Of a stretch of DNA of 64,000 nucleotides, positions 15,488 through 27,869 are shown piece by piece (within the stretch, counting starts at the first letter, position 1; each line of letters begins with the position of its first letter). The position numbers and the translations under genes were made by a program. A model generated the notes under the pieces. It ran no database searches and was not told the DNA's origin. It worked only from the letters and a program-made list of their open reading frames with translations. Source of the stretch: Gavia stellata (lineage: Eukaryota; Chordata; Aves; Gaviiformes; Gaviidae); NCBI RefSeq assembly GCF_030936135.1, contig NC_082594.1, forward strand, positions 129,928,668 to 129,992,667, written 5' to 3'.

Positions 15488-15509
15488 GGGGGGGGGGGGG
15501 GGGGGGGGG
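15488..15509 (+). repeat. Homopolymer run of 22 G
   Basis: An uninterrupted run of 22 guanines on the plus strand, in GSK3B intron 1; the intronic transcript would carry C22. Such runs are rare in vertebrate DNA because they are unstable and can form G-quadruplexes. The exact length may be a sequencing estimate. Confidence 0.95.
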
Positions 15510-18298
15510 AATCAATTCCACAGTCATTAGATGAAAATTCTCAAACTGCAAACTTCAAGATTTCTATTTTTACACAGATATTTTTGGTCATGTGTTGCAT
15601 GACTACCCTTTATATTTCAAGATTATTTTTGTCCCATTTGGGAAACAATGTACATCTGCAAGAACAACTAGGTGAAGAACAAAAGAAAGCTTCAAGCTCA
15701 TACCTCTTCTCATATACTGTAACCAGCAGGTTGATAGTATCAGGAAGTGGAAAACTGGAAGCCCAGCTCCCTGCTTTGCAGGGACAGGCTCAACACAAGG
15801 AGCACACACACTTTTTTTGTGCAGGGAAAGCCTACAAACCCAGCAATACAGACCTGCACAAAGAATAACCTACTTGAGAATTACTTTAATGTAGAAATCC
15901 ATATGGTGGGGTAGAAAGAACGGTGGAGTGATTTCAAAACCACCAAAATATAAATAGAGAAACAAAAAATAGATTTCAGAAGGTACTCTTGATGCTGGTA
16001 TGGCTTGAAAGAGATACAAGAAAGCCACAGGGCTCCTGCTCTTGCAGAGATGTTAAAACCCTTGTAACGTCTATTACAGAGCAATAAGAGCAGCATGCAT
16101 GAGAAGTCATCCTTCCCAACAGCCAGAGGAGAGGCAGCTGTTGGTAATCTCCCATCCTTTCATTCAAGGCTAAGGCTTTCTTATGAACTTCTGAGAACAA
16201 AGTCTCATAAATTAAGTCTAATAAATTACACAGGGAAGAGATTAAAAAACCCTTGCGCACTCTTTCTCCCCCATATACCTTGGGGAGAAGAACAATTACC
16301 ATATGGTTCTAGTACTGCTCCTCCCAGTAACACAAATATCAGTGAGCCCTCCTCCACTACTTTATCAATCTTTTCGTCATCGCCTGGATCCGTCCTTCCT
16401 AGATAACTGTTGCAGTGCTCAGCCAGGAGCAGCAGTAGCTACAGAGACACCAGAGCAAGAGTGACTTCATCATTTAATTTCACTGCTACTCGCAGGCTTA
16501 TAAATGAAAGCAAGAAGGTTGACATCAAACAAGTCAGGTTTTGCTCCGTGATGACTCAGAAAAGACCTGCACCAAGACAGAGGTACCAAAGGTGTCCAGG
16601 AGACTCGGAAGACACTGATCCATCGATTTTCACCTGCCTCACAAGGACTCTTTTGTCCCAGCTTTCACTCATAAGGGCTCAGAATGTAACTAAGTATCGG
16701 TCTGTAAATATATAGCAAAATGAAAGAGCCAACCAAACTCTCTGTTCACCACACAAGTGATTTCTGGTTTTTTTCTAAGCACTCAACACTGGTAGTAAAT
16801 AACTTGCTACATCATGCCATGAGATGCTACCAAAACTCATGAGAACCAGAAAAATATAACCCTTTTTGACACCCAGGAATTCTTCCCTCTTACAAAGCAA
16901 AAAAAAAAAAAAGTTAACTTCCTGGACTGTCTTACATGGATGGATTAACTGAAAATACAAACTGCATTTCCCACAGAGTCCTTGTATGTGGTTGTCTTGC
17001 TTTGTTCTGACATTTCTTTCCAGACAGCAGAAGGACCAGGAGCACATGACTAGAGCAACTGTGGGGGTTATCACAAGTGAGTGTGCTTTATGCTACGGCC
17101 TTTGTTTCTCCCTCAGTGTTATACACTTGGGATTGAATCCTATTTGCAAACTTGTTAGTCTGCATCAGTTAGCACCCTCCTCACAGGCAAGCATCTGTCT
17201 AGTCTTTGACCTCAAATAAATGGGAAAAGAGCATCAATGACCTTTCAAGAATCAAGCTGTAGAGCTTGAATAAGACAAATTTAGTTGCTGAGCATGACAG
17301 GTCTAGGTCTCGCTTGGTTTAGACAGCCACCTGCAGAAATACCGATCAACAAGACCCGCTTCCTATTCCACACTTGCATAAAGTAAATCAATAAATTAAA
17401 ATGGAGTCACCCACAGTTTTTTCTCCATACAAATCAAAAATCCTTAATAAATGCTAATGCTGGACCTGATCACACATAGGCTCTTACGCCGATAATATGG
17501 GCTAACTGCACCCATGTTTTTTTGAAGTGCTGCAGGCACGCTGATCATGCAGATACAAGGTAGACTACAGACCCCAAGCCAAATGCTCTCTTCAAGGCTT
17601 CAACCGCAGTGGAAGACATTTCGGTGCAGAAAAACGTCAGAATTTCTGATCTGTCAAAAAGCTCACAATCTTACAGCGCTTTGGCATGAAACGCATAAAA
17701 TGATGTGATATATATGCACGCATGCACACACAGAGCCACGTCAGGTGTGGCTGTACGCAAGTATCAAATAGATCAATTGAATGGTAATGCATATCAAGTC
17801 CCATAAAGATACCACCCTGCATTTCTGTGAGAAAAAAGGAAAATATCTCTGAAAACTATGCTATTAACATGAATCTGGAAGAACAATTTAGTTGTTAATA
17901 TGAACACATTCAAATAGGAGTTAAGAGATTTCCTATTATAAACATATAGCCAATCTTTAGCGACTCAGAACAGGGCCGTTTTCCATTCGCACCGTACATT
18001 TGTTCAGATTTAATACATATTTTTATTTCACATAAACCAGCTAATCTCACAAGCTAGAATACGAAGGATGGGCACATATTAAAGACAATTTCCACCATGC
18101 CTTAGCAGAATAAAGCACAGGCCTCGTTCTTAGAAATATTCCTCTGATCAGAAAGCTGGAAAAGGCATGCCGAGCTTCAAATAACTGCTCCATAGGCTCA
18201 CATGTCAAAATAACCATTTTCTTATCCCCTCTATGGGGCTTTTTACCCGAGGCTGGAGCATATTAAAGAGAGACCTTTTGTAAGCCCCCCTCCCCCTC

Positions 18299-18319
18299 TT
18301 TTTTTTTTTTTTTTTTTTT
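18299..18319 (+). repeat. T21 homopolymer preceded by a C-rich tract
   Basis: A run of 21 T directly follows the C-rich stretch from about 18285. It marks the edge between the AT-rich intron and the CpG island. Seen from GSK3B it is an A21 tract about 540 nt into intron 1. It may be the tail of an old retroposed sequence, but I see no recognisable body. Confidence 0.9.
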
Positions 18320-18715
18320 AATTTAAATGGGCTGGACTAAAAGGTGCTCACACCCGATCTACGGGTGCATGGAAAAATCTTCCAAGCTCTCTCCTTCAGA
18401 GCCAGGAGTGCTTAAAAACACATAATGAACGTGAATGTCACGGCCATACCTGTGTGCCCGCAATTCGTTTCCTCCTTTCGGAGAGGAAATAAAAAGGGAA
18501 ATACAGGCTACGGAGCTCCCGATCCGTTTCACAAAGGGGAAAAAAATGCTTTTTAATTAGCCAGAGAGGCCGCTCACAACGCTGGCAGCGGTCAGAGGCC
18601 AAGGAGGAGGACAAACCAAGCGGCATTTTTTGTCCAACAGGCCCCAAACGAAGCGGCGGCGTGCGCCTATTCAAGGTTAATGGAGGGGGAAGGGGAGGAA
18701 AAGGGAGCTGCCTCA

Positions 18716-19875
<1,160 letters not shown>

Positions 19876-20171
19876 GGGACTCGCCCGCCCGGCAGAAGCC
19901 TCCTGCCGCTCCCTCCCGGCGCCGGCTGCCTCTCGCCGGGCCCCCCTCCCCGTTTCTGACGATCAGTCTCTTTGTCCCCGCTGCTGCCTCCGCTGCGTGC
20001 CGGGCTCCTGCTGCTGCGCTCTGTGTGTGCGCCAAAGCCGCGCAGCCGCCTATGCCCGTCGCCGCCCTACGCTGCGGAACGGCCCTAAGCACCTTCTGTG
20101 AATACCCAGCCGAAGAGCCCGACGCACTCGCTAGCCCCCAGCCCGAGGCCCTTACGGAAACATCCGAGCCT

Positions 20172-20214
20172 CCTCGGGACCAATCCCGAGGTCGTTACGG
20201 AAATGCCCGTAACG
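20172..20214. repeat. Two adjacent perfect hairpins; the first has a CCAAT box at its loop
   Basis: First hairpin: 8-bp arms CCTCGGGA (20172-20179) and TCCCGAGG (20184-20191) around a CCAA loop; the T of the CCAAT box is the first base of the right arm. Second hairpin: 8-bp arms CGTTACGG (20193-20200) and CCGTAACG (20207-20214) around a 6-base loop. Only one base separates the two. Both lie at the GSK3B-proximal end of the CCAAT array. Confidence 0.85.
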
Positions 20215-20561
20215 GGTCGTAACCAATCACGAAGTCATCGCGGGCGCAGCCGAGTCTCGCCGAAGCGAAACGGAGACCCAATCGCAAAACGCTGCCGCCG
20301 CCCTAGCAGCGCGGTCGGGGAGCCAATAGGAAGGAGCCCTCTCTTCCGGCTATTGCCGGGCCAACCCGAAGAAAGCCGAAGCAGGAGAGCCAATCAGGGG
20401 GCGCGCTGCTTCTCTCACACAGCCCTGGGACGGTTTCAAGCCGCAGCCCGAGGCGGAGAACGGGCGCGGGCTGCGATTGGCTTCCCCGGCGGAGCGCTCC
20501 CATTGGCTCGCGGCGATGAGGCGGCCCGAAGACGCAATCCAGCTCTCCGCGACGGACCAAT
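20180..20561. promoter_or_regulatory. GSK3B: Array of eight CCAAT boxes upstream of GSK3B
   Basis: Perfect CCAAT pentamers on the plus strand start at 20180, 20223, 20278, 20323, 20390 and 20557. Reverse ones (ATTGG) start at 20476 and 20502. Start-to-start spacings are 43, 55, 45, 67, 86, 26 and 55 bp. Several have the wider C-C-A-A-T-C/A context favoured by NF-Y (for example GAGCCAATCAGGG at 20388). NF-Y is the known trimeric CCAAT binder at TATA-less housekeeping promoters. The array lies about 0.2-0.6 kb upstream of the inferred leader. Binding itself is inference. Confidence 0.8.
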
Positions 20562-20682
20562 CCCTAAACCCGGGGCCGCGGGCAGCGCCCGCTCCCGTTG
20601 GGGCACGGCCGCTCACCTTTATGACCTCACAGGGCGTACAGGGCGGGGCCGGAGGGGGGAGAGGAGTGCGCATGCTCAGTGC

Positions 20683-20754
20683 GGCGCGAAGGGCGGGCCC
20701 GAGGGCACAGGGCGGCGGCCGCCGCCCTGTGCCCTCGGGCCCGCCCTTCGCGCC
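20683..20754. repeat. Perfect 72-bp palindrome with no spacer (GSK3B promoter side)
   Basis: Arms of 36 bp each (20683-20718 and 20719-20754) are exact reverse complements, meeting at GGCGGCGG/CCGCCGCC. The match stops at both outer edges: C at 20682 faces T at 20755. The palindrome is very GC-rich and includes GGGCGGGCCC and its partner, i.e. mirrored G/C boxes. A second, smaller hairpin follows (CCTGAGGGG 20753-20761 with CCCCTCAGG 20774-20782). It could form a cruciform, be a fold-back duplication, or be an assembly or polymerase artefact; sequence alone does not decide. Confidence 0.95.
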
Positions 20755-21499
20755 TGAGGGGAGGCGGCCACCGCCCCTCAGGCCCTGTGGAGGCGGCTCC
20801 GAGACCTGTCCCACCGTGAGGCAAGGCCGCTTGGGCAGCGCAGAGCCGAGGGAGTGGCGCAAAAGAAACCCAGCCTGAACGCCCCAAAGTAGGGGTTTTA
20901 CGCCTAAAACCATCAGGGACTAAGTTCCCCTGGGCCTGCCTGCGAGCTGTGAAAGACAAAGACATCACACCGGCCCTTGCTACGGCATGCAATGTCATCT
21001 GTAGGCCTTTGGTGTGGTTGGTGCAAACGCTCGGCCGCCGCGGGAAAGGGGTAGCGATGTGGTGAGGTGACTCGTTAAAAAAATACGGCAACGGTATGCT
21101 GGAAGTCGCAGAGGTGGCACGTGAAGTGATGGTAAACCTATTTTGCAGAAACTGAGCCGAGCACTGGGGGAAGAAGATGAAGACTCTTAGAAAGTTCTCC
21201 CAATTCAGCTGTTCTCAGCAAGACCTTCTTACAGGAAACACACTTAGTATTAGAACCATTAAAATGGCCTTTGTATCCACCTCTCAGTGCCACCACAAGT
21301 GGGTTTTGCTTTGCTCTGGCCAGAGCCCCAGGCAGTGTTCTGGAAGAGCCCGAACTTCTTCAGGGCTCTGGAGCATCCCCAGGGGCATCAGTTCCCAGTC
21401 CTGGCAAAGCAGGCACTGGAGTACTGCTCCCTGCTGTGACCTCAGTAAAATTACTCAGCAGACCTCAGCAAAAGTTGAGCACCGCTTGCTTATGCCATT

Positions 21500-21517
21500 A
21501 AAAAAAAAAAAAAAAAA
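21500..21517 (+). repeat. A18 homopolymer
   Basis: An uninterrupted run of 18 A. It may mark the end of an old retroposed sequence, but the bases before it match no repeat that I recognise. It can pair with T21 at 21645-21665. Confidence 0.9.
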
Positions 21518-21644
21518 GGTGTTCTGGCCAGAATAGTTTATTCCACAAACAAAATAACTTGGACTAGCAGAAGCACTTTTTGCCGGTGTTAGAGTCTAAC
21601 TAAGAGCTGCTGCTTTCTTTTCAAGGCATCAAAATATTGCCAGA

Positions 21645-21665
21645 TTTTTTTTTTTTTTTTTTTTT
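21645..21665 (+). repeat. T21 homopolymer
   Basis: An uninterrupted run of 21 T, complementary to the A18 run 127 bp upstream. No retroelement body is recognisable on either side. Confidence 0.9.
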
Positions 21666-24600
21666 GCCCCAGTCCCGTTCTGAATGACATTGCTATGCGA
21701 GCAAACAAAGACCTGGCCAAAGGCAGCTAAAATTTAACCTTTACAAGAGCTGTTTTCCAAAGCAGAAAACAAACCCAGTCTCTCAAAATGGTCCTGTTCA
21801 GCAGTTTGCTCACCCGAGGGTGCTTGGTTTGCTGGAAATCTTTTTTCCTGCCTGATAAATGATGAATGGTTTTACCTACTACAAAGGACCTAGGATTGTT
21901 TAAGGTTTGATTCATCATGAGCTACCTGTGCAGCTCTGTACAGCTGGAAACCTGACAGCTGAGAGTGGTGTGCCCCAACAAGGACTAAAAGAGGCAGTCT
22001 GAAGTCACTGTAGTGGAGTGGTACTGCAGCCACCGCAGCCCACCCTACCATACTCATAGTTCCAGCCCCCTTCTGAGACACCACTGTATCACACGTTGCT
22101 GAGACGCAGTCTCAATAAGCTGCCAACCATGAAAATGACATTTTCTCTCCTGTTTTGGTAGAGCTGTTGACCCCAGCCATCATTATTTGTCAAAAATTAG
22201 GGCTACAGATTGGATTAGTTCTCTAAATAGCGATCTTTCTTACAAAAAAAGACAAAGTAAATATGCAACTAGGCAGTGTCCAGCTCTCTTCTACCTGAAA
22301 TGCACCACCAAACATTCCAGTCATGAGCCTGAAATTATTTTTTTTGGCCTTGAGCATCAAAATGCCAACGCAAATCGCATTTTCTTATTTTCTGACAAAG
22401 TTCTTTCCGAAGACTGCATAAACAGGAGAACTGACTTAAGAGAGACAGCCGAGCTTTGTTACTTGAAAAAGTTGGCAGTCTGAAAAATAGCAGGTGGGGG
22501 AGGGTGAGCTCTTTGCTTTAGCATTTGTTGTTACTCGGAATAGCAGTAAATAAAAATCAGACCAATGCATAATTTATACCGACGGTGTCCGTTTGAAAAA
22601 TGTCCCTCAAAGCTTTATAACAAGTCTACAACCTGATAATACAAATGGGAAATCAACTTCATTCACTTACAGAGAACAAGGCTACCTTGGGAAAATGGCT
22701 TCATGCTTGTCCTCCTGTATACGGTATAGCCCTTCCCTAAAATCACCCAGTTTCCTCTTCGGTGCCAAAACAATCCGTACCAAACCCAAAACTCTCGGTT
22801 ACTGCTAATCTCACTTTTTTGAATACCAAGCCTCTCCATCCACTTGGGGAATGCACACTACAGAAATCCCAGCTGCTCTATTTCCTATTAGGCAATCCTG
22901 CCCACATTTCCAAGTAATAATTAACCAGCCAACTCTCCAAAGGCTGTCCATTCAAGTCGTAGCGTCTTCTCATCTACCAGGAAACCACACAAGTGTGCTT
23001 AAAGGAGGATTACTATTTATTTGAAGGTATGGGAGACTATAAAGCATCCCCAATTTCTGTTAGTCTTTAGATTCTTTCCTTAGCTAAGACTACTCTCAGA
23101 AAAACCCTAAACAGACGATGAGGGCATCTGTGAAGCTTTCATCCTCAATTTCAAAAATGGACTGACAATTAAAATCATTTGGGAGAGTCATGAGTGAGCT
23201 AGCTGCTTTTTTAGACTGAAAGATTCTCTTTTCACAACATTGCAAAGTTCGTATTTATTTTTGGCCCCTTGGCTGATGAAATGACCTCTCTTTAGAATCT
23301 GCAAATATAAATAGAATTGACATTTTAATGATCAGTTTTCACAAGCAAGAATAATCCAGCGTCTCAGGCATTAATATTGTTCCAAATCTGGATGCAATGG
23401 GCAGTCGTACAGCTGCTGTATTTCTGTAACATCCAAGTTCCCAGGGAGGCTGCCTGAAAATACGAAGCATCCGATAGAAATTACTGAAGTGTTATCTCTC
23501 TGAAATGCCATAAGGTGGCAGTGAATTGGAAAATTGGTTCTATTTCTGGGTAGAACAAAGCTTTAAGGAGCTCAGCAGCAGTGGGAGGGGAGGCTTTTTT
23601 TGTTTGTTTAGGGGTTTTCATGTGTTTACATTTCATATATCACCATAAACTTCAAAACCAATCATCATCATCAAACGCTGAATAGGTCCGCTCCAACGTG
23701 CACCGGCAGACATGTTCCTGCGCAGGGAACTCCTGCTTTTTCTTTCTCCATTGCTTCTTTCTTGGGTAATCAGCAGGAAGATTTTTCTGTTTGCTTACCT
23801 TGCAGTTCTTACTGGGTCATTCCACCAGAAGCCACGGCGAGAGGGCCACCTCCGCTAGCCTGATAAGGATGCAGTCATTCGAGGCTGTTTTGAACTTTGT
23901 TACGCTAGTGAATCAAAACGAAATTAATGGATCTACCAGTCTTGCATCTAAATCCTTAATATTGCCAAGGGAATTATCCACGGAACAATTTAGTGAGATA
24001 TTGTAATAGCTTGTCTCTTGTTTGATTGGCATAGGCAAACTCAATGGTTATGGTTGAACTTTAACTTTTCTTTTTTTTTCCAGTGGAAAATCAGAGATTG
24101 TAACAGTAACAAATTTACTGACTGCCCTGGCGTTAATGATTAGACAATAAATCCTGAAAGGTGGTTTTGATTTTTGTCCCAGAACAAAATCCAAATGAAT
24201 CTATGTTTAGAATGTACCAGTTGCATTGCTTTTTCTGAGCAGGACAGAAGTTTTTAATCCTGAGAACCCAGCATTTTGCAATTATTTCCTGTCACAAAAT
24301 ATGTCATCACCAACAATTGCTTCAGAGAACAGCTGATGTTTTGCTGGTCTGGATGTGCGTGGGTGCACCTAGGCCTTGCAAGACTCCAGGTAAGTTCTCC
24401 AAAGCCAGTGGAGCTGAGTGATCCAAACACTGTAATGTAACAGGAGCTATGGACAACTTCCGTTTCCCGATTTCGTGGCGCAGTCGAACAAGCAGATACC
24501 GAATACAGGTTCATGGCAACGTTGCGACACACGGAAAACATCGGTGACTCACTAGGCAGGCAAACACGTTCTTCTGTGGAAGACCTCCCTGGTGATGTTC

Positions 24601-27600
24601 TACACAGGTTTAAGGTTGGTCTTACCCGCTGGCTCTTGAAAGAGGCATCAGGATTCCCACTGTGCCAGGAGAACATCTTGTTCAGTTGGACAGTTTCCCT
24701 TGCTCCAGCATTTGTCTGACCACACCTTCTTCATAAATAACCCTGGACAATCGCAGTGTCCAGAGCCAGAGAAGCTCTGTCAGCCTCATGAGCCTTTGAC
24801 GAGTCTTCCAGACATTTGTGTTCTGGAAAGCAAAAATTATGCCCATTTCCTCAGGAGTTTGAAAGGTTTCAAATCTAGAAAATTATTGGGTTCTTCTGTG
24901 TGTATCATCTCCCTCACATTAGATTCAGTCAAGCAGCCCAAGACTGACATCCATTTGCTTTCTATTTGTATTTTCCCGTGCTGTCAGCAGGTCGGGCTGT
25001 TTCTGAAAAGGGGGTACCAAGGAGCAGATGGGTCATTCTTACAGCTGGAAATTAAAACGACCCCATTCCCCAGAGTGTACTGGGGCTCTCTGTACAGCAG
25101 TATTGGTGGAAGGGCCCATAAATGTGCCATGCTCACTATTTCCCTGCCTCCCCGATCGACTTCCAAACTGGCTGTTGAGGAGACTTTTTAAATAAAGAGA
25201 GTTAAAGCCAGACTGATCCCTGAGGCCTTCAGTCCATTCAAGAAAGTCTTGTAGGGCTAGGAAGGCTTAACTTGAGACAGGGGATTAGGACTACTCTTTA
25301 CCTGGGTCTTGGTAGACGTATGGGAGAGGCATGGGCAGGGGAGAAGACCCAGGCTGGGTTTCCAAGCTGTCACAGTGACCTAGAAGTTGTACAGGGAGCC
25401 AAGCACAACAGCAGACAGAGGAGATTTTCCTCCACTTCCTCCTTCAGGCAGCTGGGGGATGTTGCACCGGGGTGATGAGGTTTGTGGTGCCTTCTCACAA
25501 ACACAGGAAGAGGATTCGCTAATTCCTATTGAAATAGTTTTCGGAAAGAAAGCATTGCGTACAGCACAAGGTGCCAACAGAAGGAGAAAGGGCCATTGGG
25601 AGTAGACGTCTGCATTGTCAAAGAAGCAAAGAAGGCAGCGACGCGCGAGGTGGAGCCTGCCCGGGATGCTGTCCTCGCTGCAAGGGCTCCCTGCAACTGA
25701 AATTACCATCCTTAGCTGCAATGAAATGCTCATCCAGCTCTTGCTGTCGCAGCTGCTTTTACCCTGACTGAAAATAACTGCATGGGTACGGGTCTCCCCA
25801 GGACAGCCAGCTCCCCGGGGGAGGAAGGGGACGATAGTGCTTGGTGGGTTAGAGCCATTCCTGATATCCGCAAGGCGAACTGTGGGGTGTATAATACACT
25901 CATGTCTGCAGAGAGGAACGATTGCTCTGCAATATACAACATAGAGCAAAATGGTTGAATAACGCTATGAAATCTTGGTCATTCTACATGCATCAGCCAC
26001 AGTAGTGAACATGCACTCTTGTACGTCTTACCTATGAACTGGGGGTCTTTAGTTTGCAGCCCGGAATTAAAGGTGGTGATTCTCCTCAGAACCTGGGAGA
26101 AAATGCACAGTTAATTATGAAGTGGCCAAAAATGTAACAGTATTTTCATTTTGTTCATTGAGTTTTTGCCAAGCACTCTAATTGATTTAATGATCCCTGT
26201 CCCTGGCTGCTCACTAATCACCATCGCACACTACTTCCGTCATCTTTGGCTTGCAAATGGTTACTAATTGTTGCTGCATCTTGCATTGTACAGCTGGTGT
26301 TGACAGCTGTCCTCGCCCTGAGATGGAGAGACAGCTGTTTTTAAAAGGAGAGCTCTCTCCCAAATCTAAAACATCTGGGAAAATGTGGCATTGAAACCGA
26401 GTTATCAAATATAAAAATTTAGCAAATATGTGGTCAGGCTAGAGGGTTTGCAAACACAAAGCTTAAAAGTAGGCAGAGGAATCAGAACAGAAAAGACTCG
26501 CTGCTGTGTCTTTGAAACATGAGTCCTGGGTGTTTCCCATTAAAAATGCCTATTTCCCCTAATTCCCTGTTCAACTGCTTGACATGGCAAAATCTTTTAC
26601 ACTCTGCACAACAGAGCACACCTCCTAATTTGATCAGACTAACAACCCATGTTGCTTTTGCTTCAGCCTGTTAGAGGTAATTCAAAAGCCTTTCTACAAG
26701 GCAGGATTCAGGATCAGGCAGCAAGATCTAACTGGCTGGTGACAAGAAACCAGTAGCATGAAAGCACCAAAAAGCCCTAGAAATCCATGGAAACAACTGC
26801 ATTCCTTAAACAACAACAACAAAAAATCTTTTCCAGAATCTCATTTCCTCCTGAACATTTTGTGACCGTGATTGTTACAAGCAACCCATTTTTTTTCCCT
26901 CCCTGTTTATTTTGTGTATTTAATAGCAGTGAGCATACAGTCCATTGTTTTGCTAATGGTCAACAGAGCTTATCTCCCAATCTCACCCAGCCTCTATTGC
27001 TCACATGCTGTTCTGCAAGACCTGGATGAGCACTCGTCTCAGACCTTGCGAGAGGCTGCAGGCCAGCAGCAAGAGCAAAGCTGAACTCAACAGGCAACAA
27101 TGAGTAGGCATGTAAGGACACAGAAAGGAAAATGGGTGAACTTAAAGAAGGTTAGGGTGATTGGAGCAGCAGTCACTCCAAAAGACCCCTAAGAAAAGAG
27201 CTACAAGCAGAAAAAGCCTGCTGGAATCAACAACGCCTTTTTGTACAGGGGTCATTTCAGGACAGCTGACTTAAGTGCTACATTTATTTATTTTTAATTG
27301 GGCTGGATTTAAGCCATATCAAGCTGATGATGCCATTCTGAGTTCAAAGGGATATTCTCTTTGCCTCATAGCACGGGAGCAAAGGGACGATGCAATTAAC
27401 AGGCACTTTCAAAAGCAGTAGAAAGAAGTATTTTTAAATTAAGCAATCATCGCATATGTCAGGTACTTAAAGTAGGAGGTTTTTCTAGTCACTGGAAGGT
27501 GAGAGACTTCGCCGGGAGATGATTCTAGTTCTAAAGTGGGGTTGCCCTGAAACTTCACCTAGAGGAGCCTCTTTTCTCCACACCTATGGAAGGACCCTAG

Positions 27601-27869
27601 AAATACCTGCCTAGTAAGGGGGCCCTGCGATAAGAAGCCTCCCACTAGGTGACAGGAAGATAGTTATATTTCTAACTGATCACTGGTGCGGGATATCACT
27701 GATGGGCAAATACCTGGATAATACTGACCACTGAAGTAGGTAGTATTAAACCCCTTTTTTTTCATATGAAGCATGCTGTTTGAAATCAAACCACTCTATC
27801 TCTATGGAGAGGGATATATAGCCACCTGCCAAGTATGGAAAGGTTTATAAAACACTCTGAAACATCTTG

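Larger units (their letters stand above)
20881..27869. other. Intergenic region upstream of GSK3B; no gene recognised
   Basis: I find no exon-like conserved protein, no RNA gene and no clear CR1 copy in this 7 kb. The open frames present overlap on both strands and match no family I know. Simple runs are A18 at 21500-21517 and T21 at 21645-21665, which face each other as complementary arms 127 bp apart. AT-rich stretches such as 23270-23360 could be conserved regulatory DNA, but that needs an alignment. Confidence 0.6.

Noticed and set aside
20098..20913. Proteins sharing the stretch GAKGGPEGTGRRPPPCALGP on both strands
   Set aside because: The identical stretch on opposite strands is a direct result of the 72-bp palindrome, not a duplicated gene.
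25380..25949. 189-codon minus-strand frame upstream of GSK3B
   Set aside because: It has no recognised domain, transmembrane pattern or splice context, and shorter overlapping frames exist on both strands.
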